This document shows, one piece after another, positions 47,936 through 57,546 of a DNA stretch of 64,000 bases. The first letter of the stretch is position 1, and each line of letters opens with the position of its first letter. Where the stretch lies: the NCBI GenBank assembly GCA_017302135.1, contig JAFLDZ010000002.1, forward strand, positions 519,290 through 583,289, given 5' to 3'. Under the pieces are notes generated by a model, which ran no database searches, was not told the DNA's origin, and saw only the letters and a program-made list of their open reading frames with translations. The stretch comes from Lysobacterales bacterium (GTDB lineage: Bacteria; Pseudomonadota; Gammaproteobacteria; Xanthomonadales; Xanthomonadaceae). Position numbers and translations under genes: made by a program.

Positions 47936-49321
47936 ATGAACAACGAAACCAGTCCCACCCTCCAGTTCCTCGGCGCCGCGGGCACGGTCACCGGCTCGCG
48001 CTATCTGGTCGAGGCCAATGGCCAGCGCGTGCTGGTCGACTGCGGCCTGTTCCAGGGCTACAAGCAGCTGCGCGAACGCAACTGGGCCCCGTTTCCCGTC
48101 GAGCCATCTTCGATCGACGCGGTCGTCCTGACCCACGCCCACCTCGACCATTCGGGCTATCTGCCCGCGCTGGTCAAGCAGGGGTTCCGCGGGCGGATCC
48201 ACTGCACCCACGGCAGCGTCGCCCTGTGTGGCCTGCTGCTTCCCGACAGCGGGCACCTGCTCGAAGAGGAGGCGAAGTACGCCGCGCGCAAGGGCTACTC
48301 GAAGCACAAGGAGCCGCGTCCGCTCTACACAGAAGACGACGCCCGCCGCAGTCTGAAGCAGCTCAAGGGGAATGACTACGAGCACGAGATCGAGGTCGCG
48401 CCCGGCTTCACGGTCTGCTTCCATCCGGCGGGCCACATCCTTGGGGCAGCCCATGTGAGCATGGAGGTACATGGCCAGCGCCTGCACTTCAGCGGCGACC
48501 TGGGACGGCAGCAAGAGTCGCTGATGAATCCGCCGACGCCCCTGCCCGCCTGTGACGTACTGGTCTGCGAGTCCACCTATGGCAATCGCGAACACATTCC
48601 GATCGACCAGGAGGCGGAGTTGGCCCCCATCATCCGCCGCGTTGCCGCCCGTGGGGGCGTGATCGTCATCCCCGCCTTTGCCATCGGCCGCGCCCAGGCG
48701 CTCATGCTTCATATCGCCCGGCTGCGTGAGCGCAATGAGATCCCTCGCGTGCCGGTCTACCTCAACAGTCCAATGGCGATCAACGCTACCCGGCACTACC
48801 ACGCCCACCATTCCGAACACCACGTGTCCGAAGAGGACTGCGAGCGGATGTTCGACGTGGCCACCTTCGTCAACACGGTCGAGGAGTCCAAGGCGCTCAA
48901 TCGCCAGCGCGGCCCGATGATCATCATCTCGGCCAGCGGCATGATCACCGGCGGGCGCGTGCTGCACCACATCGAGGCCTTCGGAGCGGACGAGCGCAAT
49001 GCGATCCTGCTGGCGGGCTACCAGGCCGGCGGAACACGCGGTGCCGCGCTGGCGGCGGGAAAGCGCACCTTGCGCATGTTCGGCCGCGAGGTGCCGATCC
49101 GCGCCGAGGTCGTGCAGTTGCAAGGCTTCTCGGGCCACGCCGATGCCGGCGAACTCCTGGACTGGATGCGCACCGCGCCTTCCGCGCCCCGCATGGTCTA
49201 CCTCACCCACGGCGAGCCGGATGCGGCCGACACGCTGCGCGGGCGCGTGCAGCGCGAGCTGGGCTGGCGCGCGCGCGTGCCGGAGCACCTGGAGCAGGTT
49301 GGACTGGAGGATGCGCGATGA
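47936..49321 (+). CDS. Metallo-beta-lactamase/beta-CASP ribonuclease-like protein
   Basis: 461 residues from ATG 47936 with CAGGAG upstream. MBL metal motifs THAHLDHSGYLP, HPAGHILGAAH and SGDLG, then the beta-CASP block (IISASGMITGGRVLHH) and a C-terminal GFSGHADAGELLDWM. This is the CPSF73/TTHA0252-like architecture of RNA endo/exonucleases. As first enzyme of the nucleotide block it could supply nucleotides by RNA cleavage; that role is inferred from position. Its stop overlaps the next ATG. Confidence 0.9.
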   Translation: MNNETSPTLQFLGAAGTVTGSRYLVEANGQRVLVDCGLFQGYKQLRERNWAPFPVEPSSIDAVVLTHAHLDHSGYLPALVKQGFRGRIHCTHGSVALCGLLLPDSGHLLEEEAKYAARKGYSKHKEPRPLYTEDDARRSLKQLKGNDYEHEIEVAPGFTVCFHPAGHILGAAHVSMEVHGQRLHFSGDLGRQQESLMNPPTPLPACDVLVCESTYGNREHIPIDQEAELAPIIRRVAARGGVIVIPAFAIGRAQALMLHIARLRERNEIPRVPVYLNSPMAINATRHYHAHHSEHHVSEEDCERMFDVATFVNTVEESKALNRQRGPMIIISASGMITGGRVLHHIEAFGADERNAILLAGYQAGGTRGAALAAGKRTLRMFGREVPIRAEVVQLQGFSGHADAGELLDWMRTAPSAPRMVYLTHGEPDAADTLRGRVQRELGWRARVPEHLEQVGLEDAR

Positions 49322-50829
49322 CCACGCCGGGCCACACCCGCCTGCGCGTCACCCGTGCCGGCATCGACACCTACCAGCAGCCAGTGGTCTACATGCACCG
49401 CGACTGTGAAGTCTGCCGCTCGGAAGGCTTTGCTGCGATGACGCGGGTAAGGCTGGACGTGGGCACGCGTACGCTGGTGGCGACGCTGAACGTGGTCGTC
49501 GACGATCGGCTCGGCCTGGACGAGGTGGCGCTGTCGGAGGTCGCGTGGACGCTCCTCGATCCCGTGTCCGGCGCCCTAGCCTGGGTTCGGCACGCTGAGC
49601 CCGCGGCATCGGCAGGTGCGCTCCGCGCGAAGGTGTTCGGTGCGCGGCTGGACGACGCCCAGTACCTCGCCTTGGTGCAGGACGTGATGGGAAGCAGGTT
49701 GTCCGACCTGGAGCTTGCCGCTTTCGTCACAGCCAGCGCGGGTGACCGCCTGGACCATGCGGAGACGACCGCGCTGACGCGGGCCATGATCTCCGTGGGC
49801 CAGCGCCTGGACTGGGGCGAAGGGCCGGTGCTGGACAAACACTGCGTGGGCGGCCTGCCTGGCAATCGCACCACCCCGATCGTGGTGGCCATCGTGGCTG
49901 CGCTGGGTTACCGCATCCCGAAGACCTCGTCGCGCGCCATCACGTCGCCCGCGGGCACCGCCGACACCATGGAAGTGATGGCGCCGGTGGCGCTCGACCT
50001 GGCGGCGATGCGGCGGGTGGTGGAGCGCGAGGGCGGCTGCATCGTGTGGGGTGGCAACGTGCGCCTGAGCCCGGCCGACGACATCCTGATCCGGGTCCAG
50101 CGCCCGCTGGACTTCGACAGCGACGGCCAACTGGTTGCCAGCGTGCTGTCGAAGAAGATCGCTGCTGGCTCCACCCACGTCCTGATCGACATGCCGGTGG
50201 GTCCGACGGCCAAGGTGCGTAGTGAGGCCGCGGCCCACAGCCTCGGCGCACGGCTTGCGCACACCGCGGGTGCTTTGGGATTGCAGCTGCGCATCCATCG
50301 TTCCGACGGCAGCCAGCCGGTGGGCCGGGGAATCGGCCCCGCGCTCGAGGCGCACGATGTGCTCAAGGTGTTGCGCAACGCGGCCGATGCACCCGCCGAC
50401 CTTCGCGAACGCGCACTTGCGCTGTCCGCGGCGCTGCTGGACATGGCACCGGGCAGCAGTGCCGGCACCGGACTTGAGCGCGCGCGCAGCGTGCTGGATT
50501 CCGGGGACGCGCTAGCCAAGTTCCTGGCGATCTGCGAGGCCCAGGGAGGATTCCGTGAACCGCCACGGGCCGCATTCACCGCCGAAGTCCCGGCAATCGC
50601 ATCGGGCCGCATCGCGGAGATCGACAACCGCCGGCTGGCCAAGCTGGCCAAACTCGCCGGCGCACCGACTTCCCCCACCGCTGGACTGGAGACCGGCCTG
50701 CGGGTCGGCGATACGGTCGAGCGCGGACAGCCCCTGATGACACTGCATGCGGAGTCTCCGGGAGAACTGGCTTACGCCCTTGAGCACGCTGCGGCGTTGC
50801 AACCCTTTGTCCTCGCGGAGATCCCATGA
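49318..50829 (+). CDS. AMP phosphorylase (archaeal-type, thymidine phosphorylase family)
   Basis: 503 residues, the length of archaeal AMP phosphorylases and longer than bacterial DeoA, owing to an extra N-terminal domain of about 90 residues. The active-site region DKHCVGGLPGNRTTPIVV and PKTSSRAITSPAGTADTMEV matches that subfamily closely. The archaeal enzymes convert AMP (and CMP, UMP) plus phosphate to free base and ribose 1,5-bisphosphate. In archaea this feeds an isomerase and RuBisCO; neither is seen here, but a PRPP synthetase follows. ATGA overlaps on both sides. Confidence 0.88.
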   Translation: MTTPGHTRLRVTRAGIDTYQQPVVYMHRDCEVCRSEGFAAMTRVRLDVGTRTLVATLNVVVDDRLGLDEVALSEVAWTLLDPVSGALAWVRHAEPAASAGALRAKVFGARLDDAQYLALVQDVMGSRLSDLELAAFVTASAGDRLDHAETTALTRAMISVGQRLDWGEGPVLDKHCVGGLPGNRTTPIVVAIVAALGYRIPKTSSRAITSPAGTADTMEVMAPVALDLAAMRRVVEREGGCIVWGGNVRLSPADDILIRVQRPLDFDSDGQLVASVLSKKIAAGSTHVLIDMPVGPTAKVRSEAAAHSLGARLAHTAGALGLQLRIHRSDGSQPVGRGIGPALEAHDVLKVLRNAADAPADLRERALALSAALLDMAPGSSAGTGLERARSVLDSGDALAKFLAICEAQGGFREPPRAAFTAEVPAIASGRIAEIDNRRLAKLAKLAGAPTSPTAGLETGLRVGDTVERGQPLMTLHAESPGELAYALEHAAALQPFVLAEIP

Positions 50830-51740
50830 ACCGTGTACTGATGCCGTTCCCGGCCGATACGGCCCTGGCTGACACCTTCGCCCCGCCCCTGCAGGCACGG
50901 GTTTCATCCGTGGCCTGGCGGCACTTCCCCGATGGCGAGTCGCTCGTCACCCTGGACGACGCACTGGACGGCGCCGATGTGGCGATCCTAGCCAGCCTGC
51001 GCAACGCCGATGCCCTGGCCCTCCCGCTGCGCTTCGCCGCCCGGGCCGCGCGTGAGTTCGGGGCGCGCTCGGTCGGCTTGATCGCACCGTACCTGGGCTA
51101 CATGCGCCAGGACACTCGCTTCAATCCGGGGGAAGCGGTCAGTACGCCACTGTTTGCGCAGTTCCTCGAAGAGGCCTTCGACTGGCTGGTGACCGTGGAC
51201 CCGCACCTGCACCGCGTCGAGCGCCTGCAGTCGCTCTACCGGATTCCGACGGCCCACGTGTCGGCGACGCCAGCCGTGGCCCGCTGGATCGCAGAGACGG
51301 TCCCCGACGCGGTGCTGATCGGACCCGACAGCGAGAGTGAACAATGGGTCGCCGACATTGCGGCCCGGTCCGGCATGCCCTACCAGGTGCTGGCCAAGGA
51401 ACGGCATGGCGACTACGACGTGCGCGTAAGCCTGCCCAACCCGCAGGCCGTGGCCGGCCGGACCCCGGTCCTGATCGACGACATCGTGTCGTCCGGCCAC
51501 ACGATCCTGGAAACCCTCGCACACCTGCGTCGATTGTCGCTGCCGCCGCCGCTGCTGGTCGCCATCCATCCGGTGTTCGCCGGCGATGCCTATGCCCGCC
51601 TGCAGGAAGCGGGCCTGGCCCGCATCGTGAGCACCGACACCATTGCCCACCCGTCCAACGCGATCGCGCTGGGCCCAGACCTCGCCGCCGCGGCCTCGGC
51701 CTTGATGACCGCTTCGACCGATTCCCCGGAGGACTCATGA
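50826..51740 (+). CDS. Ribose-phosphate pyrophosphokinase (PRPP synthetase), archaeal-like
   Basis: 304 residues. Conserved sites: RHFPDGESLV, APYLGYMRQDTRFNPGEAVS, VTVDPHLHRV, and the PRPP loop VLIDDIVSSGHTILE. The MRQDTRFNPGE and AKERHGDYDV stretches resemble archaeal PRPP synthetases more than the housekeeping bacterial Prs. The enzyme interconverts ribose 5-phosphate + ATP and PRPP + AMP; in this operon it might run toward ATP. A housekeeping prs is expected elsewhere in the genome. Confidence 0.88.
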   Translation: MNRVLMPFPADTALADTFAPPLQARVSSVAWRHFPDGESLVTLDDALDGADVAILASLRNADALALPLRFAARAAREFGARSVGLIAPYLGYMRQDTRFNPGEAVSTPLFAQFLEEAFDWLVTVDPHLHRVERLQSLYRIPTAHVSATPAVARWIAETVPDAVLIGPDSESEQWVADIAARSGMPYQVLAKERHGDYDVRVSLPNPQAVAGRTPVLIDDIVSSGHTILETLAHLRRLSLPPPLLVAIHPVFAGDAYARLQEAGLARIVSTDTIAHPSNAIALGPDLAAAASALMTASTDSPEDS

Positions 51741-54202
51741 ACCTGCATCTCAACTGCTGCACCGCCGACCAGCTGTCGGCCGCCGAGCGCCAGAGGATTC
51801 TTGAACTGGCCGACGCCCACCGGCAGGTTGATCCCGCCTTCGCCCACTGGGCTGCCGGCTACGGCGTGATCCGGCATGACCCGCTTACCCAGCTGCGGGT
51901 CCGCCAGATGGTCGACGAGCTGGTTGCCCTGGGCCGCACGCCCGATGCCGGCACCGCCTGGCAGCGCCTCGCCGCCGCCGATCGCGTCACCAGCGCCGGC
52001 ATGTGGCTGGTGGCGCACATGACCTACAGCCACCGGGTCCGTACCGACGGTGCGGCCCTGGAGTTTGATGACTTCAAGGCAACGCCCGAAGGCCACACCG
52101 GCGGGTCCCTCAACATGGTGCCCGCCTATGCCGGCTACCTGCTGATGGATTCCCTGGATGACGTCACCCGCGCGTGGATGATGGGCCAGGGGCACTGCGT
52201 GGCTGCCATCGACGCGCTGAACCTGCTGGTTGGCAACATGACGGCCAGGCACGCCGAACGCTACGACCGGTCCGACGCGGGGCTGAGCCGGTTCGTCGGC
52301 GACTTCTACGCCTACACCCTCAATCCGGACGGGACGCCGGCGTCGCCCCTGGGCTCCCACGTCAATGCGCACACCGCCGGGGGCGTGATGGAAGGCGGCT
52401 ATCTCGGCTTTGCCGAACTGCAGTACGTGCATGCGCCGCTGAAGGACGAGCGCCTGGTCGCCTTCCTGAGTGACGGTGCGTTCGAGGAGCAGCGCGGCAG
52501 CGACTGGGCGCCGCGCTGGTGGCGTGCCGAGGACAGCGGGCTGGTCAGCCCGATCATCATCCTCAACGGGCGGCGCATCGAACAGCGCAGTCAGATCACC
52601 CAGCAGGGCGGCGAGCGCTGGTTGGACCGGCACCTGCGCTTGAACGGCTTTGATCCGATCGCGCTGGACGGGTGCGATCCTGCCAGCATCGCGTGGGGTA
52701 TCCATGTGATGGAGGCGCGCCTGCAAGCTGGCGCCGCGGTCCCCGATTCCGACGTGCGGCTGCCCTATGGCATTGCTGAAACCATCAAGGGCTTTGGTTT
52801 CCCCGGCGCCGGCACCAACGCCTCGCACAACCTTCCCCTGCCCGGGAATCCCGCGAAGGACGCCGCGGCGCGCACGCTCTTCAATGAAGGCGCCGGGGTG
52901 CTGTTCGTGGCCTTCCCCGAGCTCGAAGAAGCCATCGCCGCACTCAACAGCCACGATGACCAGCAGCGGGTGCGCGAGCGTGACCACGCGCTGGCCGATC
53001 GCCAGGTGGACCCGCCCCGCGTTCCAGCGATTGCCGACCGCACCATCGGCGGCGAGAGCTCGCCGATGACCGCGCTCGACGAGCAGTTTGTCGCCATCGC
53101 CGAAGCGAACCCGGGGCTACGCGTGCGCGTGGGCAATCCTGACGAGCTGCGCAGCAACAAGCTCGACCGCACCCTGGACGCGATGAAGCACCGGGTGCAC
53201 GAACCCGAGCCCGGCGTCGCTGAATCGCCGACCGGCGCGGTCATCACCGCGCTCAACGAGGAAGCCGTGGTCTGCGCCGCGCTCGGCAACAAGGGCGGGC
53301 TGAATCTGGTGGTCACCTACGAGGCGTTCGCGCCCAAGATGCTGGGAGCCGTGCGCCAGGAACTGATCTTCGCCCGTCACCAGGCCCAGGCGGGGCGACC
53401 GCCCGGCTGGCTGGGCGTCCCGCTGGTGCTGACTTCCCACACCTGGGAGAACGCAAAAAACGAGCAGTCCCATCAGGACCCGACCATGGCCGAGGCCCTC
53501 CTGGGCGAAATGGCCGACATCTCGCGCGTGGTGTTTCCTCCTGACGCCAACAGCGCTGCCGCAGCCCTCGCCCACGCCTACGCGCAACGCGGTACGGTCA
53601 CCGCCCTGGTGGTCCCGAAGCGGCCGGTGCCTCACGAGTTGACGCCACAGCAGGCCCAGTCGCTGGCCGTGACCGGCGCGACGTGCCTGGCCGGCGATCC
53701 GGCGACGGCGGCGATCCTGCTGGTCGCCACCGGCGCTTACCAGTTGCAGGAAGTGCGTCGCGCGCAGACGCGTCTCGTCGAACGCGGTGTGTCGGCAGCG
53801 ATCCTCTATCTCGGCGAGCCCGGCCGGTTCCGCGCGCCACGCGATCCGGAGGAGGCGCGGTACGTGCACTCCGACAGCGAGGTCCAGGCGCTGTTCCCGG
53901 CGGAACGACCGCGCATATTCGTCACCCACACCCGGCCCGAGCCTTTCCTGGGCGCGCTGCGCCGGCTCGACACCGGCCCGGCCACGACCGCGGCGCTGGG
54001 CTTCGTCAACCGCGGCGGCACGCTGGACGTGCCGGGACTGCTGTTCGCCAACCGCAGCACCTGGGCGCACGTGGTCGACACGGCTGCGGGCGTCCTCGGC
54101 GAGTCCCGTGGCAGCCTGTTGTCCGAAGCGGAGCTGGCGGCAGTGGATGGTCGGGGCGATCCGGCCACGATCCTGCGCCCTGCAACGGGGCCAGCGTCGT
54201 GA
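51737..54202 (+). CDS. Phosphoketolase-family TPP enzyme
   Basis: 821 residues, usual phosphoketolase length. TPP-enzyme blocks: HTGGSLNMVPAYAGYL, MGQGHCVAAIDALN, HVNAHTAGGVMEGGYLGFAE, SDGAFEEQRGSDW (GDG replaced by SDG) and IIILNGRRIEQRSQI; later TALNEEAVVCAALGNKGGLN and the C-terminal domain. Phosphoketolase cleaves xylulose 5-phosphate or fructose 6-phosphate to acetyl phosphate. The protein is a divergent member; related proteins have been labelled xylulose 5-phosphate 3-epimerase. The acetate kinase two genes on favours acetyl phosphate production. GGAGG precedes the ATG, which overlaps the upstream stop. Confidence 0.82.
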   Translation: MNLHLNCCTADQLSAAERQRILELADAHRQVDPAFAHWAAGYGVIRHDPLTQLRVRQMVDELVALGRTPDAGTAWQRLAAADRVTSAGMWLVAHMTYSHRVRTDGAALEFDDFKATPEGHTGGSLNMVPAYAGYLLMDSLDDVTRAWMMGQGHCVAAIDALNLLVGNMTARHAERYDRSDAGLSRFVGDFYAYTLNPDGTPASPLGSHVNAHTAGGVMEGGYLGFAELQYVHAPLKDERLVAFLSDGAFEEQRGSDWAPRWWRAEDSGLVSPIIILNGRRIEQRSQITQQGGERWLDRHLRLNGFDPIALDGCDPASIAWGIHVMEARLQAGAAVPDSDVRLPYGIAETIKGFGFPGAGTNASHNLPLPGNPAKDAAARTLFNEGAGVLFVAFPELEEAIAALNSHDDQQRVRERDHALADRQVDPPRVPAIADRTIGGESSPMTALDEQFVAIAEANPGLRVRVGNPDELRSNKLDRTLDAMKHRVHEPEPGVAESPTGAVITALNEEAVVCAALGNKGGLNLVVTYEAFAPKMLGAVRQELIFARHQAQAGRPPGWLGVPLVLTSHTWENAKNEQSHQDPTMAEALLGEMADISRVVFPPDANSAAAALAHAYAQRGTVTALVVPKRPVPHELTPQQAQSLAVTGATCLAGDPATAAILLVATGAYQLQEVRRAQTRLVERGVSAAILYLGEPGRFRAPRDPEEARYVHSDSEVQALFPAERPRIFVTHTRPEPFLGALRRLDTGPATTAALGFVNRGGTLDVPGLLFANRSTWAHVVDTAAGVLGESRGSLLSEAELAAVDGRGDPATILRPATGPAS

Positions 54203-54227
54203 GCCGCCCGGCCAGGACCTCGCGCTG

Positions 54228-55817
54228 ATGGCGGGCACAGTGCGGCGGGGAGGCCAGATTGCCTGGGCCGGACTGAAGCTCGGAGTCGCCGTGCTCCGCC
54301 TGCGCCGGCGCGCACTCGACTTGCTTCCCGCATACGTCAGCACCACCCTGGTGGGGCTGGGCACCACCTTCGTCAAGCTGGGCCAAGGCTTGAGCCTGCG
54401 CTGGGACCTGCTGCCGGCGCCCTATCGCGAGGCGCTGTCGCGATTGCACAGCGACGTGCCGGCGTTTCCTGCGGACCAGGCCAGGCGCATTGTCGAGCAG
54501 GCGTTTGGCGCACCGGTCGACGAGCTCTTCGCCAGCTTCGATGACAAGCCGCTGGCCGCGGCGTCGGTGGCCCAGATCCATGCGGCGCGCATGCATGATG
54601 GTCGCGACGTGGTCGTCAAGATCACCCGCCCAGGCATCCATGCCCAGGTGCAGGCCGACCTGCGGCTGCTTCGACGCACGGTGCGCGTGGCCCAGTGGCT
54701 CTGGCCGCCACTCAAGCGACACCGCCCGCTCGAACTCGTGGACGAACTGGGCGCATTCCTGCGCGACGAGATCGACATGCGCCATGAAGCGCAGAACATG
54801 CGGCGCATGGCCAAGGTGCTCGATCCCCTGCCCGCCATCACCCAGCCACACGTCGTCGAGCCGTACGCCACCCGCGACGTGCTGGTCCAGGATCGAAGCC
54901 ACGGCACCCGCCTGGAGGCCGCCTACGGGACAGCGGCCGCTCCCGCGCTGGCGAGCGGGCTGCTCGATGCCTACGTGCATCAGCTCTTCGGTGCCGGCGT
55001 GTTCCATGCCGATCCCCATCCGGGGAACCTGTTCTTCTTTGACGACGGTCGCCTGTGCCTGCATGACTTCGGCTCGATCGGCGTCCTCGACCCAGCGTCC
55101 CGGCTGGCGCTTGGAGGCATGGTCGAGGCCATTGCCGCCGACGATGCCGAGGCCGTGCTGGATACAGCGATCGCCCTGGGCTTCTTCCCGCCACAGGTCG
55201 AACGCCGCGCGCATGTGCGCGAGATCCACCTGATCCTGGCAGAAATGGCCAGTCGCCCATTGGCGCAGTGGTCCATTGCCGAGGCGATCTGGCGTGTGGC
55301 GCGCATTGGCCAGGGTGCGGGCTTCCGGCTGCCCGCGCACCTGCTGGCCTTGATTCGCACGCTGTTCCTGGTGGAAAACACGCTGCGCGCCCTGGATCCG
55401 GACCTGGACCTGCTGGGCACGTTGTCCGCGCGCGCAGCCGACATCATGGCGATCGTCGACACCAGCCGACCCGCCGGCCGGCCGCTCGCGATGCGGCTGG
55501 CACGCACCGCCCGCCAGTTGCCGCAGATCGCCACCGATCTGTTGCGACAGGCACAGCTGAGCGATGGCCGCCCCGCATTCTCGGTTCACCACCATGGCCT
55601 CACTTCGACCCAGGAGGCACTTGCCCGCACTGGCAACCGCCTGGCGCTGGCTTTGGTGACGCTGGGGCTGTACGTAAGTGGAGCGCTGCTGACACTGCAC
55701 ACGGATGGCCCCCAGGTGCTCGGCCACCTGCCCTTCCTCGCGGTGGTGGCCTTCGCCGCAGCGGGATTCCTCTCGCTACGGCTGGTCATCGCCATAACCC
55801 GATCGGGACACCTATGA
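54228..55817 (+). CDS. ABC1/AarF/UbiB-family kinase-like protein
   Basis: 529 residues. ABC1 signature KxGQ (TFVKLGQGLSLR), the Ala-rich nucleotide loop AAASVAQIHAARM, VVKITRPG with the Lys, FHADPHPGNLFF (catalytic HxDxHPxN) and LHDFGSIG (DFG). Two hydrophobic helices close the protein (ALALVTLGLYVSGALLTL, FLAVVAFAAAGFLSLRLVIA). UbiB-type proteins are atypical kinases/ATPases acting in quinone synthesis at the membrane. Its place between phosphoketolase and acetate kinase is unexplained. It starts 25 bp after the phosphoketolase stop and overlaps ackA. Confidence 0.9.
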   Translation: MAGTVRRGGQIAWAGLKLGVAVLRLRRRALDLLPAYVSTTLVGLGTTFVKLGQGLSLRWDLLPAPYREALSRLHSDVPAFPADQARRIVEQAFGAPVDELFASFDDKPLAAASVAQIHAARMHDGRDVVVKITRPGIHAQVQADLRLLRRTVRVAQWLWPPLKRHRPLELVDELGAFLRDEIDMRHEAQNMRRMAKVLDPLPAITQPHVVEPYATRDVLVQDRSHGTRLEAAYGTAAAPALASGLLDAYVHQLFGAGVFHADPHPGNLFFFDDGRLCLHDFGSIGVLDPASRLALGGMVEAIAADDAEAVLDTAIALGFFPPQVERRAHVREIHLILAEMASRPLAQWSIAEAIWRVARIGQGAGFRLPAHLLALIRTLFLVENTLRALDPDLDLLGTLSARAADIMAIVDTSRPAGRPLAMRLARTARQLPQIATDLLRQAQLSDGRPAFSVHHHGLTSTQEALARTGNRLALALVTLGLYVSGALLTLHTDGPQVLGHLPFLAVVAFAAAGFLSLRLVIAITRSGHL

Positions 55818-56917
55818 CCGGCCGCCGTCTTCTCGCCCTCAATGTAGGTTCCACAACGCTGAAGGGCGCAGCGTATGCGCTTGAGTCCGCAGGCGCCGGC
55901 GCGCCACCTCGCCTGGTCGAATGCAACCGGGCCGAGATCCATACTGGCCCCGAGCCGGAGGAAGGCCTTGCTGCCCTGCTCAAGACATTGTCCGAACCAA
56001 TGCAATGCCCTGATGTGGTGGTGCACCGGATCGTGCATGGGGGTGACCTGGGCGGCGCCCACGAGCTCAACGAGGACTTGCTTGCAAAACTCGATGCATT
56101 GGCACCTTTCGCGCCATTGCACCAGCCCATTGCCCTTGCCTTTGTGCGCGCCGCGCGCGTGCGTTGGCCGCAGGCCCGGCAAGGCGTGGCGTTCGATACC
56201 GACTTCCACGCTTCGCTTGCGCCCTGGAGTCGGCGCCTTCCGATCCCGGAAGCATGGAATACCCTCGGCGTACGCCGTTACGGCTTCCACGGGCTCGCCT
56301 TCGCGTCTGCTCTACGGGAAGTAGCCGCCGACGATCCCAGCGTCCTGAAAGGTCGCGTCGTCCTCGCACACCTGGGTGGCGGCTGCAGCGTCTGCGCTGT
56401 CAAAGACGGCCGCAGCCATGACACCACCATGGCGCTTACCCCCTTGGGGGGCATCCCGGGACCCACGCGCTCCGGGGATTTCGATCCCGGCGCGTTGCTG
56501 TATCTGCTGCGGCAGGAGGGTCTGGATGCTGACGCCGTCGAAGACCGGCTGTACCACGCGGCGGGTCTCGCAGGAATCGCGGGGCACGGCGACATGCGTG
56601 TGCTGCTCACCGACCCCGATCCGCGTGCGCAGCTTGCCGTAGAGCTGTTCACCGTACGCATTGCGCAGTCGATTGCCGCGATGGCGACGGGGATCGCCGG
56701 ACTAGATCATGTTGTGTTTTCCGGCGGCATTGGCCATCGCTCGCCCATACTGCGGGCAGGAATCGTCGCGCGCCTAGGATGGCTCGGCCTTGGGTTGGAT
56801 ACTGGCCAAAATGACGCCGGCGCCACTCGTATCGACAGCGGTATCGGACCCGCCATATGGAACATCGCCGTGGATGAGGAGCGCGAGATGGCCGAATCAG
56901 CGGCGGCCTGGATCTAG
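55814..56917 (+). CDS. ackA: Acetate kinase-family enzyme
   Basis: 367 residues, a little shorter than typical AckA (about 400). ASKHA-fold motifs: LALNVGSTTLKG, RIVHGGD, AFDTDFHASL (catalytic Asp), RRYGFHGLAF, HLGGGCSVCAVKDG, TRSGDFDPG. It should make ATP from acetyl phosphate, the product of phosphoketolase. Shortened loops suggest a divergent acetate/propionate kinase. Last gene of the ten-gene run; its ATG overlaps the AarF-like stop. Confidence 0.88.
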   Translation: MTGRRLLALNVGSTTLKGAAYALESAGAGAPPRLVECNRAEIHTGPEPEEGLAALLKTLSEPMQCPDVVVHRIVHGGDLGGAHELNEDLLAKLDALAPFAPLHQPIALAFVRAARVRWPQARQGVAFDTDFHASLAPWSRRLPIPEAWNTLGVRRYGFHGLAFASALREVAADDPSVLKGRVVLAHLGGGCSVCAVKDGRSHDTTMALTPLGGIPGPTRSGDFDPGALLYLLRQEGLDADAVEDRLYHAAGLAGIAGHGDMRVLLTDPDPRAQLAVELFTVRIAQSIAAMATGIAGLDHVVFSGGIGHRSPILRAGIVARLGWLGLGLDTGQNDAGATRIDSGIGPAIWNIAVDEEREMAESAAAWI

Positions 56918-57135
56918 AACTTGCCGGCCCAGTACTCAACCAATCAGCACGAAGGATCAGAAGCCATGGCTGTTTTCGTCAGTAACGCAAGAGAATCCCC
57001 GCTCGGCATAAGCAGGTTCGTGGCCTGGCAACCTTTACGGCAGCAATAGTTACACGTTGACCCCTACGCCAGCTGCGTTTTGCTACCGGCGTCCACCCGT
57101 CGCCCAATAAGGTCGACAAACCCTGGAGAAAACTC

Positions 57136-57540
57136 ATGAGCATGCAAATGTTGGCCGCAAATGTCCCCGCCCGAGACACCCGCAAGCGCTTTGCCTTGAG
57201 CACAGCGATGGCGCTGGTGTTGTCGCTTGCCTTTGCAACGGCCGCCAACTCTGCGGAATTTACCCACAAGTACGTGATGCGCGGCCAGGTACTCGATGTC
57301 CAGGACAACACGCTGGTCGTGTGCATAGGGAAAGAGGACGGCGCCCAAGTGGGCCAGGTACTTAATGTTGTCCGCCATAAGCGGAGCCCTCACAAGCACA
57401 AGTCGGCCACACCTAATTTCGTGCGCACGAATATCGGAAAAGTTCGCATCACATCGATCATTGATGATCACTATGCGAAGGCTACCGTGGTTGATGGAAA
57501 TGTAAAAATCAACGATAGCGTCGAACTCGTGCGCAACTGA
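57136..57540 (+). CDS. Exported small beta-rich protein of unknown function
   Basis: 134 residues, GGAGAAAACTC before the ATG. A signal peptide (FALSTAMALVLSLAFATAANSA) precedes a compact domain with repeated beta segments: VMRGQVLDVQDNTLVVCIG, GAQVGQVLNVVRH, IGKVRITSIIDDHYAKATVV and INDSVELVRN. The pattern recalls the C-terminal domain of FlgT or similar SH3-like barrels, but no flagellar gene is near. It lies 218 bp after ackA and has its own perfect hairpin terminator, so it is probably transcribed alone. Confidence 0.7.
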   Translation: MSMQMLAANVPARDTRKRFALSTAMALVLSLAFATAANSAEFTHKYVMRGQVLDVQDNTLVVCIGKEDGAQVGQVLNVVRHKRSPHKHKSATPNFVRTNIGKVRITSIIDDHYAKATVVDGNVKINDSVELVRN

Positions 57541-57546
57541 AACGCA

